Positions 38,574 to 47,471 of a stretch of 64,000 nucleotides of DNA are shown here, one piece after another. Position 1 is the first letter of the stretch; each line of letters begins with the position of its first letter. Position numbers and translations under genes: made by a program. The notes under the pieces are model-generated. The model had not been told where the DNA came from and did no database searches. It worked only from the letters and a program-made list of their open reading frames with translations. This DNA comes from an uncultured Bartonella sp. (GTDB lineage: Bacteria; Pseudomonadota; Alphaproteobacteria; Rhizobiales; Rhizobiaceae), in the NCBI RefSeq assembly GCF_946479275.1, contig NZ_CAMLFE010000003.1:372001-436000 (forward strand). Direction: 5' to 3'.

Positions 38574-39953
38574 ATGACTGAAAACCAGACTTCAGCATTT
38601 GATGTCAAAACGCTGTCTGCTGAGGCGCTTGCCGAGCGCTTGAGCCGTATGCATTTTGCCGACGCTGTCGATGTCATCAACGATCTCGACATTGTCGAAC
38701 GAGTGAACGTGTTCAAATTTTTGCCGATCGAATATGCTATCGAGCTGTTCGACAAGCCGGAGCTTGACGCACCGGGACAGATTCTTGAAATGCTCCCCAC
38801 AGAACGTTCTGTCATCATTCTTGACGGTATGTCTGCCGACCAGGCCGTCGATGTATTTCAGGAAATGGACGAGGCTACACGTGCCAAACTTTATCCTCTC
38901 CTGAAGCCATTGACCCGTGCGGAAATGAAAAAGCTGTCAAGTTATCCTGATGGCACCGCCGGCGCTTTGATGACAACCGAATTTATTGCCGTTCCTTCCA
39001 CCTGGACGGTTCGTCAAACACTTGACCATATCCGCGAAGTCGAACGTACGCGCGAGACGGTTTACGCAAGTTATGTCATTAATCCCGAAACCAGTGTTCT
39101 TATCAAAGCGGTTTCGCTCAGAAATCTTATTCTGGCAAATCCTGATGATACTATTCTTGATGCTGCCACCAATGGCGAGCCGATCAAAATCGGTCCTTTG
39201 ACCGATCAGGAAGAAGTTGCACGCCTGTTCCGACGTCACGATTTGCTCTCGGTTCCGGTTGTTGACGAAACAGACCACGTAATCGGCATTGTGACAGTTG
39301 ATGACGTGCTCGATGCCATGACTGAAGAAATGAGTGAAGATGCTTACAAATTCGGTGGTATGGAAGCGCTCGACAAACCCTATATGGATATCGGTTTTTT
39401 CGATATGATGAAAAAACGCGGTGGTTGGCTTGCCGTTCTGTTTTTGGGCGAAATGCTGACTGCAAGTGCCATGCAACATTTTGAAGTCGAGCTTGAAAAA
39501 GCAATTGTTCTTACCCTCTTCATTCCGCTTATCATGAGTTCCGGTGGTAACTCCGGTTCTCAGGCAACATCACTTATTATTCGCGCACTTGCCTTAAGAG
39601 AGCTTGAACTTAGAGATTGGTGGAAAGTAGCTTTAAGGGAAATACCCGCAGGAATATCTTTAGGCGCCATGCTCGGATTGATTGGCGTTATTCGTATTAT
39701 CGTTTGGCAAAAAACCGGAATATACGACTATGGCGAGCATTGGGTGCTGGTGGCAATAACCGTGGGATCCGCCCTCATCGGCATTGTTATGTTCGGCTGT
39801 CTCACCGGTTCAATGCTTCCATTCCTCCTGAACCGTCTGGGATTTGACCCGGCAAGTGCTTCGGCACCTTTTGTAGCAACACTTGTCGATGTAACCGGTA
39901 TTGTTATCTATTTTTCTGTCGCTGCACTTATATTAAGTGGCACACTTTTGTGA
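38574..39953 (+). CDS. mgtE: Magnesium transporter MgtE
   Basis: 459 aa. MgtE N domain (about 15-130, HFADAVDVINDLDIVERVNVFKFL), two CBS domains (about 135-260) that sense cytoplasmic Mg2+, a connecting helix (MEALDKPYMDIGFFDMMKKRGGW), then five membrane helices with the pore signature SSGGNSGSQATSLIIRALAL. It imports Mg2+ as a homodimer gated by Mg2+ binding. ATG 38574 has AAGGAG in the correct place; an open frame extends 24 codons upstream without a start signal. The leader may carry additional control. Confidence 0.94.
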   Translation: MTENQTSAFDVKTLSAEALAERLSRMHFADAVDVINDLDIVERVNVFKFLPIEYAIELFDKPELDAPGQILEMLPTERSVIILDGMSADQAVDVFQEMDEATRAKLYPLLKPLTRAEMKKLSSYPDGTAGALMTTEFIAVPSTWTVRQTLDHIREVERTRETVYASYVINPETSVLIKAVSLRNLILANPDDTILDAATNGEPIKIGPLTDQEEVARLFRRHDLLSVPVVDETDHVIGIVTVDDVLDAMTEEMSEDAYKFGGMEALDKPYMDIGFFDMMKKRGGWLAVLFLGEMLTASAMQHFEVELEKAIVLTLFIPLIMSSGGNSGSQATSLIIRALALRELELRDWWKVALREIPAGISLGAMLGLIGVIRIIVWQKTGIYDYGEHWVLVAITVGSALIGIVMFGCLTGSMLPFLLNRLGFDPASASAPFVATLVDVTGIVIYFSVAALILSGTLL

Positions 39954-39963
39954 GCCCCTGCTT

Positions 39964-40000
39964 AAGGCCGTTGTTCTTTTCATGATTAAATAACGGCCTT
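39964..40000 (+). terminator. Hairpin after mgtE
   Basis: AAGGCCGTT (39964-39972) pairs with AACGGCCTT (39992-40000), loop 19 bases, 11 bases after the mgtE stop. No T run follows, so termination efficiency is doubtful. Confidence 0.5.
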
Positions 40001-40386
40001 GACTCTACAAAAGTATGAAATCAGGCTTCAAAAGCGAATTTCGCGCGTGCTGACATAGGTTGTCATGTCAAATTGAACGTATGACTTAATAGAATAGTGG
40101 CAGCGCGATTCTTCTCTTTTGCATTTATTTCAGTGATTTTTTTAACAACTATTTTGCTTCGAAAAAGGCCTTTAACAGCGAGATATTGATTAAGCAATCG
40201 ACTATTCTCATATAATGGAAAGAATGCCTTTGAAGGTTCAAAGTTATGATAAACGGTTTATCTTAGCTAAAAAAGGTTTCCCCCTCTTCCAAAAACCGTA
40301 AAAAACTTGTAAGAGGCATGCAACACCATGCGGTAGCTTTTTGTTGCCGTATTTTCGAAATTTCAGTGAACGAAAAGAAGATTTAC
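40001..40386. other. Upstream region of typA
   Basis: About 385 bases with no credible gene. It must contain the typA promoter. The frame of typA is open back to 40318, but the added residues do not resemble TypA. Confidence 0.45.
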
Positions 40387-42216
40387 ATGCAATTGCGCAA
40401 TATTGCAATCATTGCCCACGTTGACCACGGTAAAACAACCCTTGTGGACGGGCTACTAAAGCAATCAGGAAATTTCCGCCAAAATCAACGCACTGGCGAG
40501 CGTATGATGGATTCCAACGATATTGAAAAAGAACGTGGAATTACCATTCTTGCCAAAGTTACTTCTGTCGTATGGAAAGATACGCGTATCAATATCGTTG
40601 ATACCCCCGGACACGCCGATTTCGGCGGCGAAGTGGAACGTATCCTTAATATGGTGGATGGTGCCATTGTTCTGGTAGATGCTGCTGAAGGCCCAATGCC
40701 GCAAACAAAATTTGTTGTTGGCAAAGCCTTGAAAGTCGGCCTGCGTCCGATTGTTGCCATTAACAAAATCGATCGTCCCGACGCACGTCCTGAAGAAGTT
40801 ATCAATGAAGTTTTTGATCTTTTTGCCGCACTTGACGCAACAGATGAACAACTTGATTTCCCGATCCTTTATGGTTCGGGTCGCGATGGCTGGATGGCCG
40901 AAAGCCCTGACGGTCCTAAGGAACAGGGTTTGGCTCCTTTATTCGACATGGTCGTGCGTCACGTACCGGCTCCGACTGTTGCTCCGGGCCCCTTCACGAT
41001 GATCGGTACTATTTTGGAAGCCGATCCATTTTTGGGTCGTATTATCACCGGTAGAATTCACTCCGGTAAAATCAAACCGAACCAGGCTGTAAAAGTTCTC
41101 GACCAGCAGGGTAATCTTGTTGAAACCGGAAGAATTTCAAAAATTCTTGCCTTTCGCGGGCTTGAACGCCAACCTATCGAAGAAGGTGATGCCGGCGATA
41201 TTGTTGCAATTGCCGGTCTGCAAAAAGGTACCGTTGCCGACACATTCTGTGACCCGTCAGTAACCGAGCCTTTGAAGGCTCAGCCGATTGATCCGCCGAC
41301 AGTAACAATGAGTTTCCTTGTTAACGACAGTCCGCTTGCCGGCACAGAAGGTGATAAAGTTACAAGTCGTGTTATTCGTGACCGTTTGCTCAAAGAGGCC
41401 GAAGGTAACGTTGCATTGAAAATCGAGGAATCGAAAGACAAGGATTCCTTCTATGTTTCAGGCCGTGGCGAATTGCAGCTTGCTGTTTTGATTGAAAATA
41501 TGCGCCGTGAAGGCTTCGAGCTTTCGGTTTCGCGTCCACGCGTTGTCATGCATACCGACGAGAACGGCAACAAGCTTGAACCGGTAGAAGAAGTTGTTAT
41601 TGACGTTGACGAGGAATATTCCGGCATTGTCGTCCAGAAAATGTCGGAACGTAAAGGCGAGATGATCGAGCTTAAGCCTTCAGGTGGAAATCGTGTCCGC
41701 ATGGTCTTTTATGCACCAACACGTGGTCTTATCGGCTACCAGTCGGAATTGTTGACCGATACGCGTGGGACTGCCGTCATGAACCGCCTGTTCCATGATT
41801 ATGAACCTTACAAGGGTGATATCGCCGGACGTACCAATGGTGTCATGATTTCCAATGATAATGGTGAATCGGTGGCCTATGCCCTGTTCAATCTTGAAGA
41901 CCGCGGCCCGATGATCATTGATGCGGGTGTCAAGGTTTATCAAGGAATGATTATCGGCATCCATTCACGTGATAATGATTTGGACGTAAACGTCTTGAAG
42001 GGTAAAAAACTCACCAATGTTCGTGCTGCCGGAAAGGATGAGGCTGTGAAACTCACTCCTCCTATCAAAATGACATTGGAACGTGCGTTGTCGTGGATTC
42101 AGGATGACGAACTCGTCGAGGTTACGCCAAAGAACATTCGTCTGCGTAAACTTTACCTCGATCCGATTGATCGTAAAAGAAACGGAAAGCCACGTCCGTC
42201 GGACAGTGCTGCCTGA
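40387..42216 (+). CDS. typA: Ribosome-associated GTPase TypA/BipA
   Basis: 609 aa translation-factor GTPase. G1 is [15 protein letters not shown], the switch region is [24 protein letters not shown]3 is [14 protein letters not shown], and G4 is [10 protein letters not shown]. Domains II and III follow, and the C-terminal BipA-specific domain includes [22 protein letters not shown]. It binds the 70S ribosome and supports growth at low temperature or under stress and 50S assembly. ATG 40387 gives the standard N-terminus [15 protein letters not shown] with a GAAGAT site upstream. ppa follows after 68 bases. Confidence 0.95.
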   Translation: MQLRNIAIIAHVDHGKTTLVDGLLKQSGNFRQNQRTGERMMDSNDIEKERGITILAKVTSVVWKDTRINIVDTPGHADFGGEVERILNMVDGAIVLVDAAEGPMPQTKFVVGKALKVGLRPIVAINKIDRPDARPEEVINEVFDLFAALDATDEQLDFPILYGSGRDGWMAESPDGPKEQGLAPLFDMVVRHVPAPTVAPGPFTMIGTILEADPFLGRIITGRIHSGKIKPNQAVKVLDQQGNLVETGRISKILAFRGLERQPIEEGDAGDIVAIAGLQKGTVADTFCDPSVTEPLKAQPIDPPTVTMSFLVNDSPLAGTEGDKVTSRVIRDRLLKEAEGNVALKIEESKDKDSFYVSGRGELQLAVLIENMRREGFELSVSRPRVVMHTDENGNKLEPVEEVVIDVDEEYSGIVVQKMSERKGEMIELKPSGGNRVRMVFYAPTRGLIGYQSELLTDTRGTAVMNRLFHDYEPYKGDIAGRTNGVMISNDNGESVAYALFNLEDRGPMIIDAGVKVYQGMIIGIHSRDNDLDVNVLKGKKLTNVRAAGKDEAVKLTPPIKMTLERALSWIQDDELVEVTPKNIRLRKLYLDPIDRKRNGKPRPSDSAA

Positions 42217-42284
42217 TTTTTGTCCATTCAGGCCGGATGCCGCAACGGTATCCGGCTCTTCTTATTTCTGGAAAGGATGTCTCT

Positions 42285-42812
42285 ATGAATATTGATTTGA
42301 TCCCCATCGGCAAAAATCCGCCGGAAGACGTTAATGTTATCATCGAAGTGCCGGTCGGCGGGCAACCAATCAAATACGAAATGGATAAAAAGTCCGGTGC
42401 GCTGTTTGTTGATCGCTTCCTCTATACCCCGATGACTTATCCGGGCAATTATGGCTTCGTTCCGCACACATTATCCGAAGATGGCGATCCGATTGATGTT
42501 CTCGTCCTTAACACTCGTCCGCTTGTTCCAGGCTGCGTTATCAATTGCCGCCCGATCGGTGCTTTGATCATGGAAGATGATGGCGGCAAAGATGAAAAAA
42601 TCATTGCTGTTCCGACACCGAAAATGACCCAACGTTATATTGACGTGCATGATTATGCCGATATGCCGGAAATAACCTTAAAACAGGTTGAACATTTTTT
42701 CCAGCATTATAAAGATCTCGAACCCGGCAAATGGGTGAAGATCGGCGGTTGGGAAGACGAAGATTTTGCCCGCGAACTTATCAACAAGGCTATCAAGCGC
42801 GCAAAAAAATAG
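42285..42812 (+). CDS. ppa: Inorganic pyrophosphatase
   Basis: 175 aa family I pyrophosphatase. [35 protein letters not shown] and the metal-binding [11 protein letters not shown] are diagnostic. It hydrolyses PPi to two phosphates in the cytoplasm, pulling biosynthetic reactions forward. ATG 42285 has GGAAAGGA just upstream; the longer open frame to 42237 has no such signal. It lies on the same strand as typA, probably with read-through, and is closed by a good terminator. Confidence 0.95.
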   Translation: MNIDLIPIGKNPPEDVNVIIEVPVGGQPIKYEMDKKSGALFVDRFLYTPMTYPGNYGFVPHTLSEDGDPIDVLVLNTRPLVPGCVINCRPIGALIMEDDGGKDEKIIAVPTPKMTQRYIDVHDYADMPEITLKQVEHFFQHYKDLEPGKWVKIGGWEDEDFARELINKAIKRAKK

Positions 42813-42866
42813 TCATGAGAGGTAATTGATAGTCATCTATCAATCCGCATTAAACAATTTCATTAA

Positions 42867-42900
42867 AACGCCCGTCAAACTTTGGCGGGCGTTGTTTTTT
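42867..42900 (+). terminator. ppa terminator
   Basis: AACGCCCG (42867-42874) pairs with CGGGCGTT (42886-42893), then GTTTTTT. Confidence 0.85.
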
Positions 42901-43341
42901 AATCAATTTTATAAACAATTTTCTCGGGCGCCTCTCATGTGTCCACTCGACCACCGCAATGACTGGCTGGATTATTTGCTATCGCCAGTTTTGTTTATTT
43001 GAATTGTGATTTGCTTTTCGTGGTAGCACCACTTTCGATTGAACGAAATTCAGGTCTGTCCTGATAAGAGAAAATGAGGTCAAAAACATGCCGTTGACAA
43101 GCTGTTGATTTGGAATTTCACGTAGGCTTCCTATAAGCTAATTGGCGATAATTACTCAAAATCACTGAAACAATAATATTATTTGCTTATGAAGACGAGA
43201 CCTCATCAAAATGCCGTCGCGCATCAAAAAATTTTTTCGATGTCTGTGTGCAACCGGTCTTTTTGATTAAAAGGTTGAAAATAGTTGGTATAAAACGTGC
43301 ACCCAATTCCGATAAAAATAATGCAACGAGATTTTTGACGT
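42901..43341. other. Intergenic region upstream of the MHS transporter
   Basis: About 440 bases without a gene. ACTGGC (42962-42967) pairs with GCCAGT (42984-42989) and is followed by a T-rich run, which looks like a second terminator, and a small GTGGT/ACCAC hairpin lies at 43020-43032. The promoter of the downstream transporter must be in 43100-43320. Confidence 0.4.
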
Positions 43342-44625
43342 ATGGATGCAGCAATAAAAGCCCCTGAAAAAAAACACCATATCACCAAGGGTGATGTTGC
43401 CGCTGTCGCTATCGGTAACGCCGTCGAATTTTACGATTTTATCGTCTACACAACATTTGCAGTCATGATCGGAAAAACTTTTTTCCCGTCTGACAACGCG
43501 TTTTCCAGCCTCATTTTGTCGGTTTCAACATTCGGCATAGGTTTTATAGCCCGTCCGTTAGGTGCGATCCTTATCGGTACATATGCCGACAAAGCCGGGC
43601 GCAAACCCGCAATGATCCTCACAATGTTGTTGATGGCAGTCGGTACTGCAGGCCTTATTCTTCTGCCCGGCTACGAGCAAATCGGAATTGCCGCGCCAAT
43701 CTTGCTGGTCGTTGCGAGATTGGCACAAGGGCTCGCCTGGGGAGGTGAAGCAGGACCTGCAACAACGTTCATCATGGAAGCCGCTCCACAAGGTAAACGT
43801 GCTTTCTATGCAAGCTGGCAGATTGTGGCACAGGGCGGTGCGGCAATAACCGCCGGTTTGATTGGCTATATTCTTAGTTTTTGTCTCAATCCCCAACAAC
43901 AAACCGATTGGGGGTGGCGGATCGCATTCGGTCTTGGACTTTGCATTTTACCGATTGCAATTTTGATGCGTCGTCATCTTGGTGAAACATTAAAACTTGA
44001 AGACAAATCCGCAGATCACTCCACAAGAGGTCTATTGAAAGAGATAGTCGAGCATCACAGCGCTTTGATTTTTATCGGGATATTTGTACTTTCAGGCAGT
44101 ACCGTTACGCAATATTTCTTGAATTACACAACAACTTACGCCCTGACCGAGCTCCATTACGGCGAAAATTTTGCAATGCTTGCTACTTTTGTTGTCGGAT
44201 TGGGTGTTGTTATTTTTGCGTTGGTTGGCGGTTATTGTGCAGACCGGTTTGGACGACGGATAACAATCGTTATTCCCCGCATCATATTGCTTGTGATCCT
44301 TTGGCCCGGACTTTATCTCGTCAACCAATTCAACAGTATTTGGGTATTCTTCGGCGTCATCACAATTTTTACCGCCCTGCAGAACATTAGTGGCGCCGGA
44401 ATTGTCATATTCTTATGCGAATGTTTCCCGAAAAGATTGCGAGCCACCGGATTTTCTATCTCTTATGCTTTGGGAATTTCCCTCTTCGGTGGAACAGCCC
44501 AAATCATTGTTACGTGGATTTTGGAGCTCACAGGAAATCCTGCCTCACCCGCCTTCTACCTCATCTTCACCAATATTTTGTGTTTAGGCGCAATATTTTT
44601 AAGCCGGAACAAAAAAGTTCACTAA
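43342..44625 (+). CDS. MFS transporter, metabolite:H+ symporter (MHS) type
   Basis: 427 aa with twelve predicted membrane helices. The N-terminal motif AVAIGNAVEFYDFIVYTTFAVMIGKTFFP is typical of MHS importers (ProP, ShiA, KgtP and citrate carriers). The helix 2-3 loop GTYADKAGRKPAM and helix 4 region LAQGLAWGGEAGPATTFIMEAAP agree. The central loop after helix 6 (RRHLGETLKLEDKSADH) also fits. It probably imports a carboxylate or similar metabolite with protons; the exact substrate cannot be read. The ribosome binding site is weak. Convergent with yggT. Confidence 0.83.
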   Translation: MDAAIKAPEKKHHITKGDVAAVAIGNAVEFYDFIVYTTFAVMIGKTFFPSDNAFSSLILSVSTFGIGFIARPLGAILIGTYADKAGRKPAMILTMLLMAVGTAGLILLPGYEQIGIAAPILLVVARLAQGLAWGGEAGPATTFIMEAAPQGKRAFYASWQIVAQGGAAITAGLIGYILSFCLNPQQQTDWGWRIAFGLGLCILPIAILMRRHLGETLKLEDKSADHSTRGLLKEIVEHHSALIFIGIFVLSGSTVTQYFLNYTTTYALTELHYGENFAMLATFVVGLGVVIFALVGGYCADRFGRRITIVIPRIILLVILWPGLYLVNQFNSIWVFFGVITIFTALQNISGAGIVIFLCECFPKRLRATGFSISYALGISLFGGTAQIIVTWILELTGNPASPAFYLIFTNILCLGAIFLSRNKKVH

Positions 44626-44719
44626 AGGTAACGACAAAACAATCACAGAAATGACGAATGCCATTACATCCGTTACCATTTTCTTTGACTATTTTTAAAT
44701 CGAAATGCGTCATGAGGAT

Positions 44720-45013
44720 TTAAAAAAAGACGCCAAAATAGGCACGCCACATAAAAATGCGTATAAAATAGATAATCAGAAATACGACAATTGGTGAAAT
44801 ATCGATTGATCCGAGGTTTGGCAGAATACGCCGTATCGGTGCGAGTACCGGTTCGGTTGCGCGATAAAGAAAATTGCCGATTGCGGCAATAAGCGGATTG
44901 TGCGGATTTACAATGTTGAATGCATAAAGCCAGGAAAATACAGCACCTGCAATGAGAATGAAAATATAGACACTAAAAACAAGATCTATCACAGATAGCA
45001 AAGCATAAATCAT
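44720..45013 (-). CDS. YggT family membrane protein
   Basis: 97 aa with two membrane segments (about 1-28 and 65-92) around a central loop with LYRATEPVLAPIRRILPNLGSIDISPIVVFLIIYF, the YggT signature. ATG 45013 has AAGGAA just upstream; the open frame to 45091 lacks a site. YggT proteins are small inner-membrane proteins of unclear role, linked in some bacteria to osmotic tolerance or cell-division gene clusters. Here it stands alone between two MHS transporters. Confidence 0.88.
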   Translation of the reverse strand: MIYALLSVIDLVFSVYIFILIAGAVFSWLYAFNIVNPHNPLIAAIGNFLYRATEPVLAPIRRILPNLGSIDISPIVVFLIIYFIRIFMWRAYFGVFF

Positions 45014-45162
45014 TCTCTGTTCCTTCAAAAGTCGACTAACGGCGAAATTGCCATTCAAATGTATGATGGGCAAGGCTTTTTTAACAAGCATTCAAGCTTT
45101 TCATAAAAACTGCCGAGAACACCAGAACTTTTTGAACTTGATGCATATTCCGGTCGAAGCAA

Positions 45163-46500
45163 TCATAAATCCTTTGTTTCGAGCTCTTCTATCCCTATCG
45201 GCATTTGTTTCTTTTCTCCATAAAAAATGAGGTAAAGTCCGACAAGGCTTGCAAGAATGGAAATAATAATCAGATACCACATATGAAACATGGGAAAAAC
45301 CGGTTGCATCAAATTGATTGCCCATGGCGTCAAGCCACCAAAAACCGCATAGGCAATATTATAAGAAAAAGACAAACCGGAAAACCTTACCGTAGCCGGA
45401 AAACTGCGAACAATGACGTAGGCGACCGAACCAACATAACCAGCGAAAAACCCGAGAAATGCCGAAAGCACAAAGAACAAGCCTGTTGAATAGCCTGCAC
45501 AGTGGTAAAAAACATAGGAAACGACCGCAAAAACAACTCCGGAAAACGTAAAAAACTTGCCGCTACCGAAGCGGTCACACAGAAATCCTGCTACCGGCGT
45601 TCCAAGAATGAGAAAAAAACTTGTTATCGAATTGGCAGCGAGGGTGACGTCACCCGAATAATTATAAGGCGCAGCTTTCATATAGTTCGGGGTTAGCAAA
45701 GTACTAATCATAATCGTTGCGGATAATGTCCACGTCAAAAGAACAGCAACAACAACACTTCCCAGATATTTCGTTAAAACCACTTTCAAAGGAATTTCTT
45801 TGGATAAAGCTTTTTTCCTTTTCAACTCTTTAAAAATTGGCGTTTCTTCCAAAAAGCGCCGGAGCCAGACAGCAATCAGCCCGAAAATTCCGCCAATGAT
45901 GAAGGCAACTCTCCAGCCCCAAAAATCGGTTACATTTTCAGGCCATGGCAAAACATTGTTATGAACAATGTGGTTGATTGCAAAAGCGATAAAAGAACCG
46001 ATCAGAATGCCGAGAGACAAGCCGGAGGTAAGAACGCCTGTTGAAAGTCCGACATGACGTTCCGGAACATGTTCGGCCACAAATGTCCATGCACCGGGAA
46101 CTTCACCGCCAACCGCAAGCCCCTGCATCATCCGGCAGGCCAAAAGAATAAGCGGAGAAAGAATACCAAAATGATTATAGGTCGGCACAAAAGCCATACC
46201 CAAGGTTGCAAGCGACATCAAAAGAACCGAGAAGGTAAAAATACGCTTGCGTCCGAGTTTATCGCCAAGATGCGCCATGACGACTCCCCCGATGGGGCGC
46301 ATCAGATAACCGGCGGCAAATATGCCATAGGTCCACGTTGTGGCAAGCCAGGGCGACATTTCAGACGGTAAAACCGTATGGGAAATTTCGGCTGTAAAAA
46401 ACACAAATATAATGAAGTCATAGAACTCGAGTGCTCCCCCCAAAGAGGCAAGTCCCAAAGTGCGTATGTCATCACTATTCAAATTACGTGCAGACTTCAT
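45163..46500 (-). CDS. MFS transporter, metabolite:H+ symporter (MHS) type
   Basis: 445 aa with twelve predicted membrane helices and the MHS hallmarks LGGALEFYDFIIFVFF, GDKLGRKRIF and MMQGLAVGGEVPGAWTFVAEHVPERHVG. It differs strongly from the other MHS gene at 43.3 kb, so the two are not recent duplicates. The start ATG 46500 has AGGAAAAAG upstream. The gene is divergent from the metallochaperone, with a 112-base shared promoter region. Substrate unknown; import of an organic acid or amino acid derivative is the usual role. Confidence 0.83.
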   Translation of the reverse strand: MKSARNLNSDDIRTLGLASLGGALEFYDFIIFVFFTAEISHTVLPSEMSPWLATTWTYGIFAAGYLMRPIGGVVMAHLGDKLGRKRIFTFSVLLMSLATLGMAFVPTYNHFGILSPLILLACRMMQGLAVGGEVPGAWTFVAEHVPERHVGLSTGVLTSGLSLGILIGSFIAFAINHIVHNNVLPWPENVTDFWGWRVAFIIGGIFGLIAVWLRRFLEETPIFKELKRKKALSKEIPLKVVLTKYLGSVVVAVLLTWTLSATIMISTLLTPNYMKAAPYNYSGDVTLAANSITSFFLILGTPVAGFLCDRFGSGKFFTFSGVVFAVVSYVFYHCAGYSTGLFFVLSAFLGFFAGYVGSVAYVIVRSFPATVRFSGLSFSYNIAYAVFGGLTPWAINLMQPVFPMFHMWYLIIISILASLVGLYLIFYGEKKQMPIGIEELETKDL

Positions 46501-46547
46501 CTTTTTCCTGTTTTATGGGCTTTATGAAAATAAACAACTCGCCGCCC

Positions 46548-46580
46548 TTGACCTTACCCTATAGGAACCCCTCATATTAT
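46548..46580 (+). promoter_or_regulatory. MerR-type promoter of the metallochaperone
   Basis: TTGACC (46548-46553) and CATATT (46573-46578) are separated by 19 bases, the stretched spacer used by MerR-family activators. The spacer starts with ACCTT and contains CCTATAGG, reminiscent of CueR/HmrR sites, but the right half is degenerate. It differs from the site before zntA. Confidence 0.5.
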
Positions 46581-46612
46581 AGTAAATAGTCAATAGGCAA
46601 AGGAATATAAAA

Positions 46613-46825
46613 ATGTCTGATCAAAACACAAGCTTGTTCAAGGTAGAAGATATGACATGCGGGCATTGTGTAAAAACAATTACCAATGCAATTAAAGAAA
46701 AATATCCGTCTGCCGATGTCAATATCGAACTCGACAAACATCTCGTCAAAGTCAAAGGTGTGGCCGATAAGGCAAGTTTAGCTGACATTATGAAGGAAGA
46801 AGGCTACACGCCTCAAGCCTTGTAA
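46613..46825 (+). CDS. Small heavy-metal-associated chaperone (CopZ-like)
   Basis: 70 aa, a single HMA domain with the metal site MTCGHC near the N-terminus (residues about 14-19) and a beta-alpha-beta-beta-alpha-beta pattern. MxCxxC chaperones usually carry Cu(I). AAAGGA precedes the ATG. It is convergent with the MerR gene and has its own MerR-like promoter. The neighbouring regulator and ATPase look Zn/Cd-type, so whether this chaperone serves copper or helps the zinc pump is open. Confidence 0.88.
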   Translation: MSDQNTSLFKVEDMTCGHCVKTITNAIKEKYPSADVNIELDKHLVKVKGVADKASLADIMKEEGYTPQAL

Positions 46826-46852
46826 AATCACCAGAATTCTCTCTTCGAGCTT

Positions 46853-47272
46853 TCATGCTTGAAGAGAGCTTGTATCTGCAAGGCTTTCAATAACCTTGCA
46901 TTCATGTATTTTGTGGCCGACGCACGGCTCTGTTATCTTCTCAAGCTCTTTTTCCAGAATTTTCAGGCGCGAAATTTTCATGCGTGTTTCTGCAAGTTGC
47001 TTTTGTGCAATTGTATCCGCTTCCCCGCATGGATCATCCGGATGTTTGGAAAGCGTTATAAGCTGGCGGATGGCTTCAATAGAAAAGCCGAGATTTCTAG
47101 CTCTTAAAATAAACAACAGGCGCTTGTAATCAGCTTCGACATAACGGCGCTGATTTCCTTCTGTGCGCTCGGCCTCGTCAAGCAGGCCGATTTTCCCATA
47201 ATAACGGATTGTTTCAATGTTACATCCGGTATGCTTTGAAAGTTCGCCGATTGAAAAATAGATTTTCTGCAT
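46853..47272 (-). CDS. MerR-family regulator, ZntR/CadR-like
   Basis: 139 aa. The MerR DNA-binding domain (FSIGELSKHTGCNIETIRYYGKIGLL) is followed by a dimerisation helix and a metal-binding C-terminus. C82 (PCGEADTIAQ) is at the helix-5 position that is Cys in divalent-metal sensors (ZntR, CadR, PbrR) and Ser in the Cu(I) sensor CueR. C117, H123 and C125 (CVGHKIHEC) supply the C-terminal ligands. This predicts sensing of Zn, Cd or Pb rather than copper. It is divergent from zntA, and the 17-bp operator lies right upstream of its start. Confidence 0.88.
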   Translation of the reverse strand: MQKIYFSIGELSKHTGCNIETIRYYGKIGLLDEAERTEGNQRRYVEADYKRLLFILRARNLGFSIEAIRQLITLSKHPDDPCGEADTIAQKQLAETRMKISRLKILEKELEKITEPCVGHKIHECKVIESLADTSSLQA

Positions 47273-47279
47273 TTTTCTC

Positions 47280-47310
47280 TTGAACCTGTAGTTACTACAG
47301 GAATTATATA
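47280..47310 (+). promoter_or_regulatory. MerR operator and zntA promoter
   Basis: A perfect dyad CCTGTAG-TTA-CTACAGG (47285-47301) sits between TTGAAC (47280-47285) and TATATA (47305-47310), with a 19-base spacer. This is the classic MerR-activated promoter layout, pointing to the ATPase gene and within 10 bases of the regulator start, so it can also give autoregulation. Confidence 0.82.
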
Positions 47311-47471
47311 GTTATTCGACAATGAATTCCACCTTCTGAAATGTCCTTTTTGGAAATTTCAGTTCGCGGATTTCGAGAGTCAGATTTTCAAAAATGAAAT
47401 TCGAAATTCTGCAATTTTGGTGTTGAAGGTTCCGTTACATGACTGGAAGCCCGAAAGAGGAGAAACGAGCC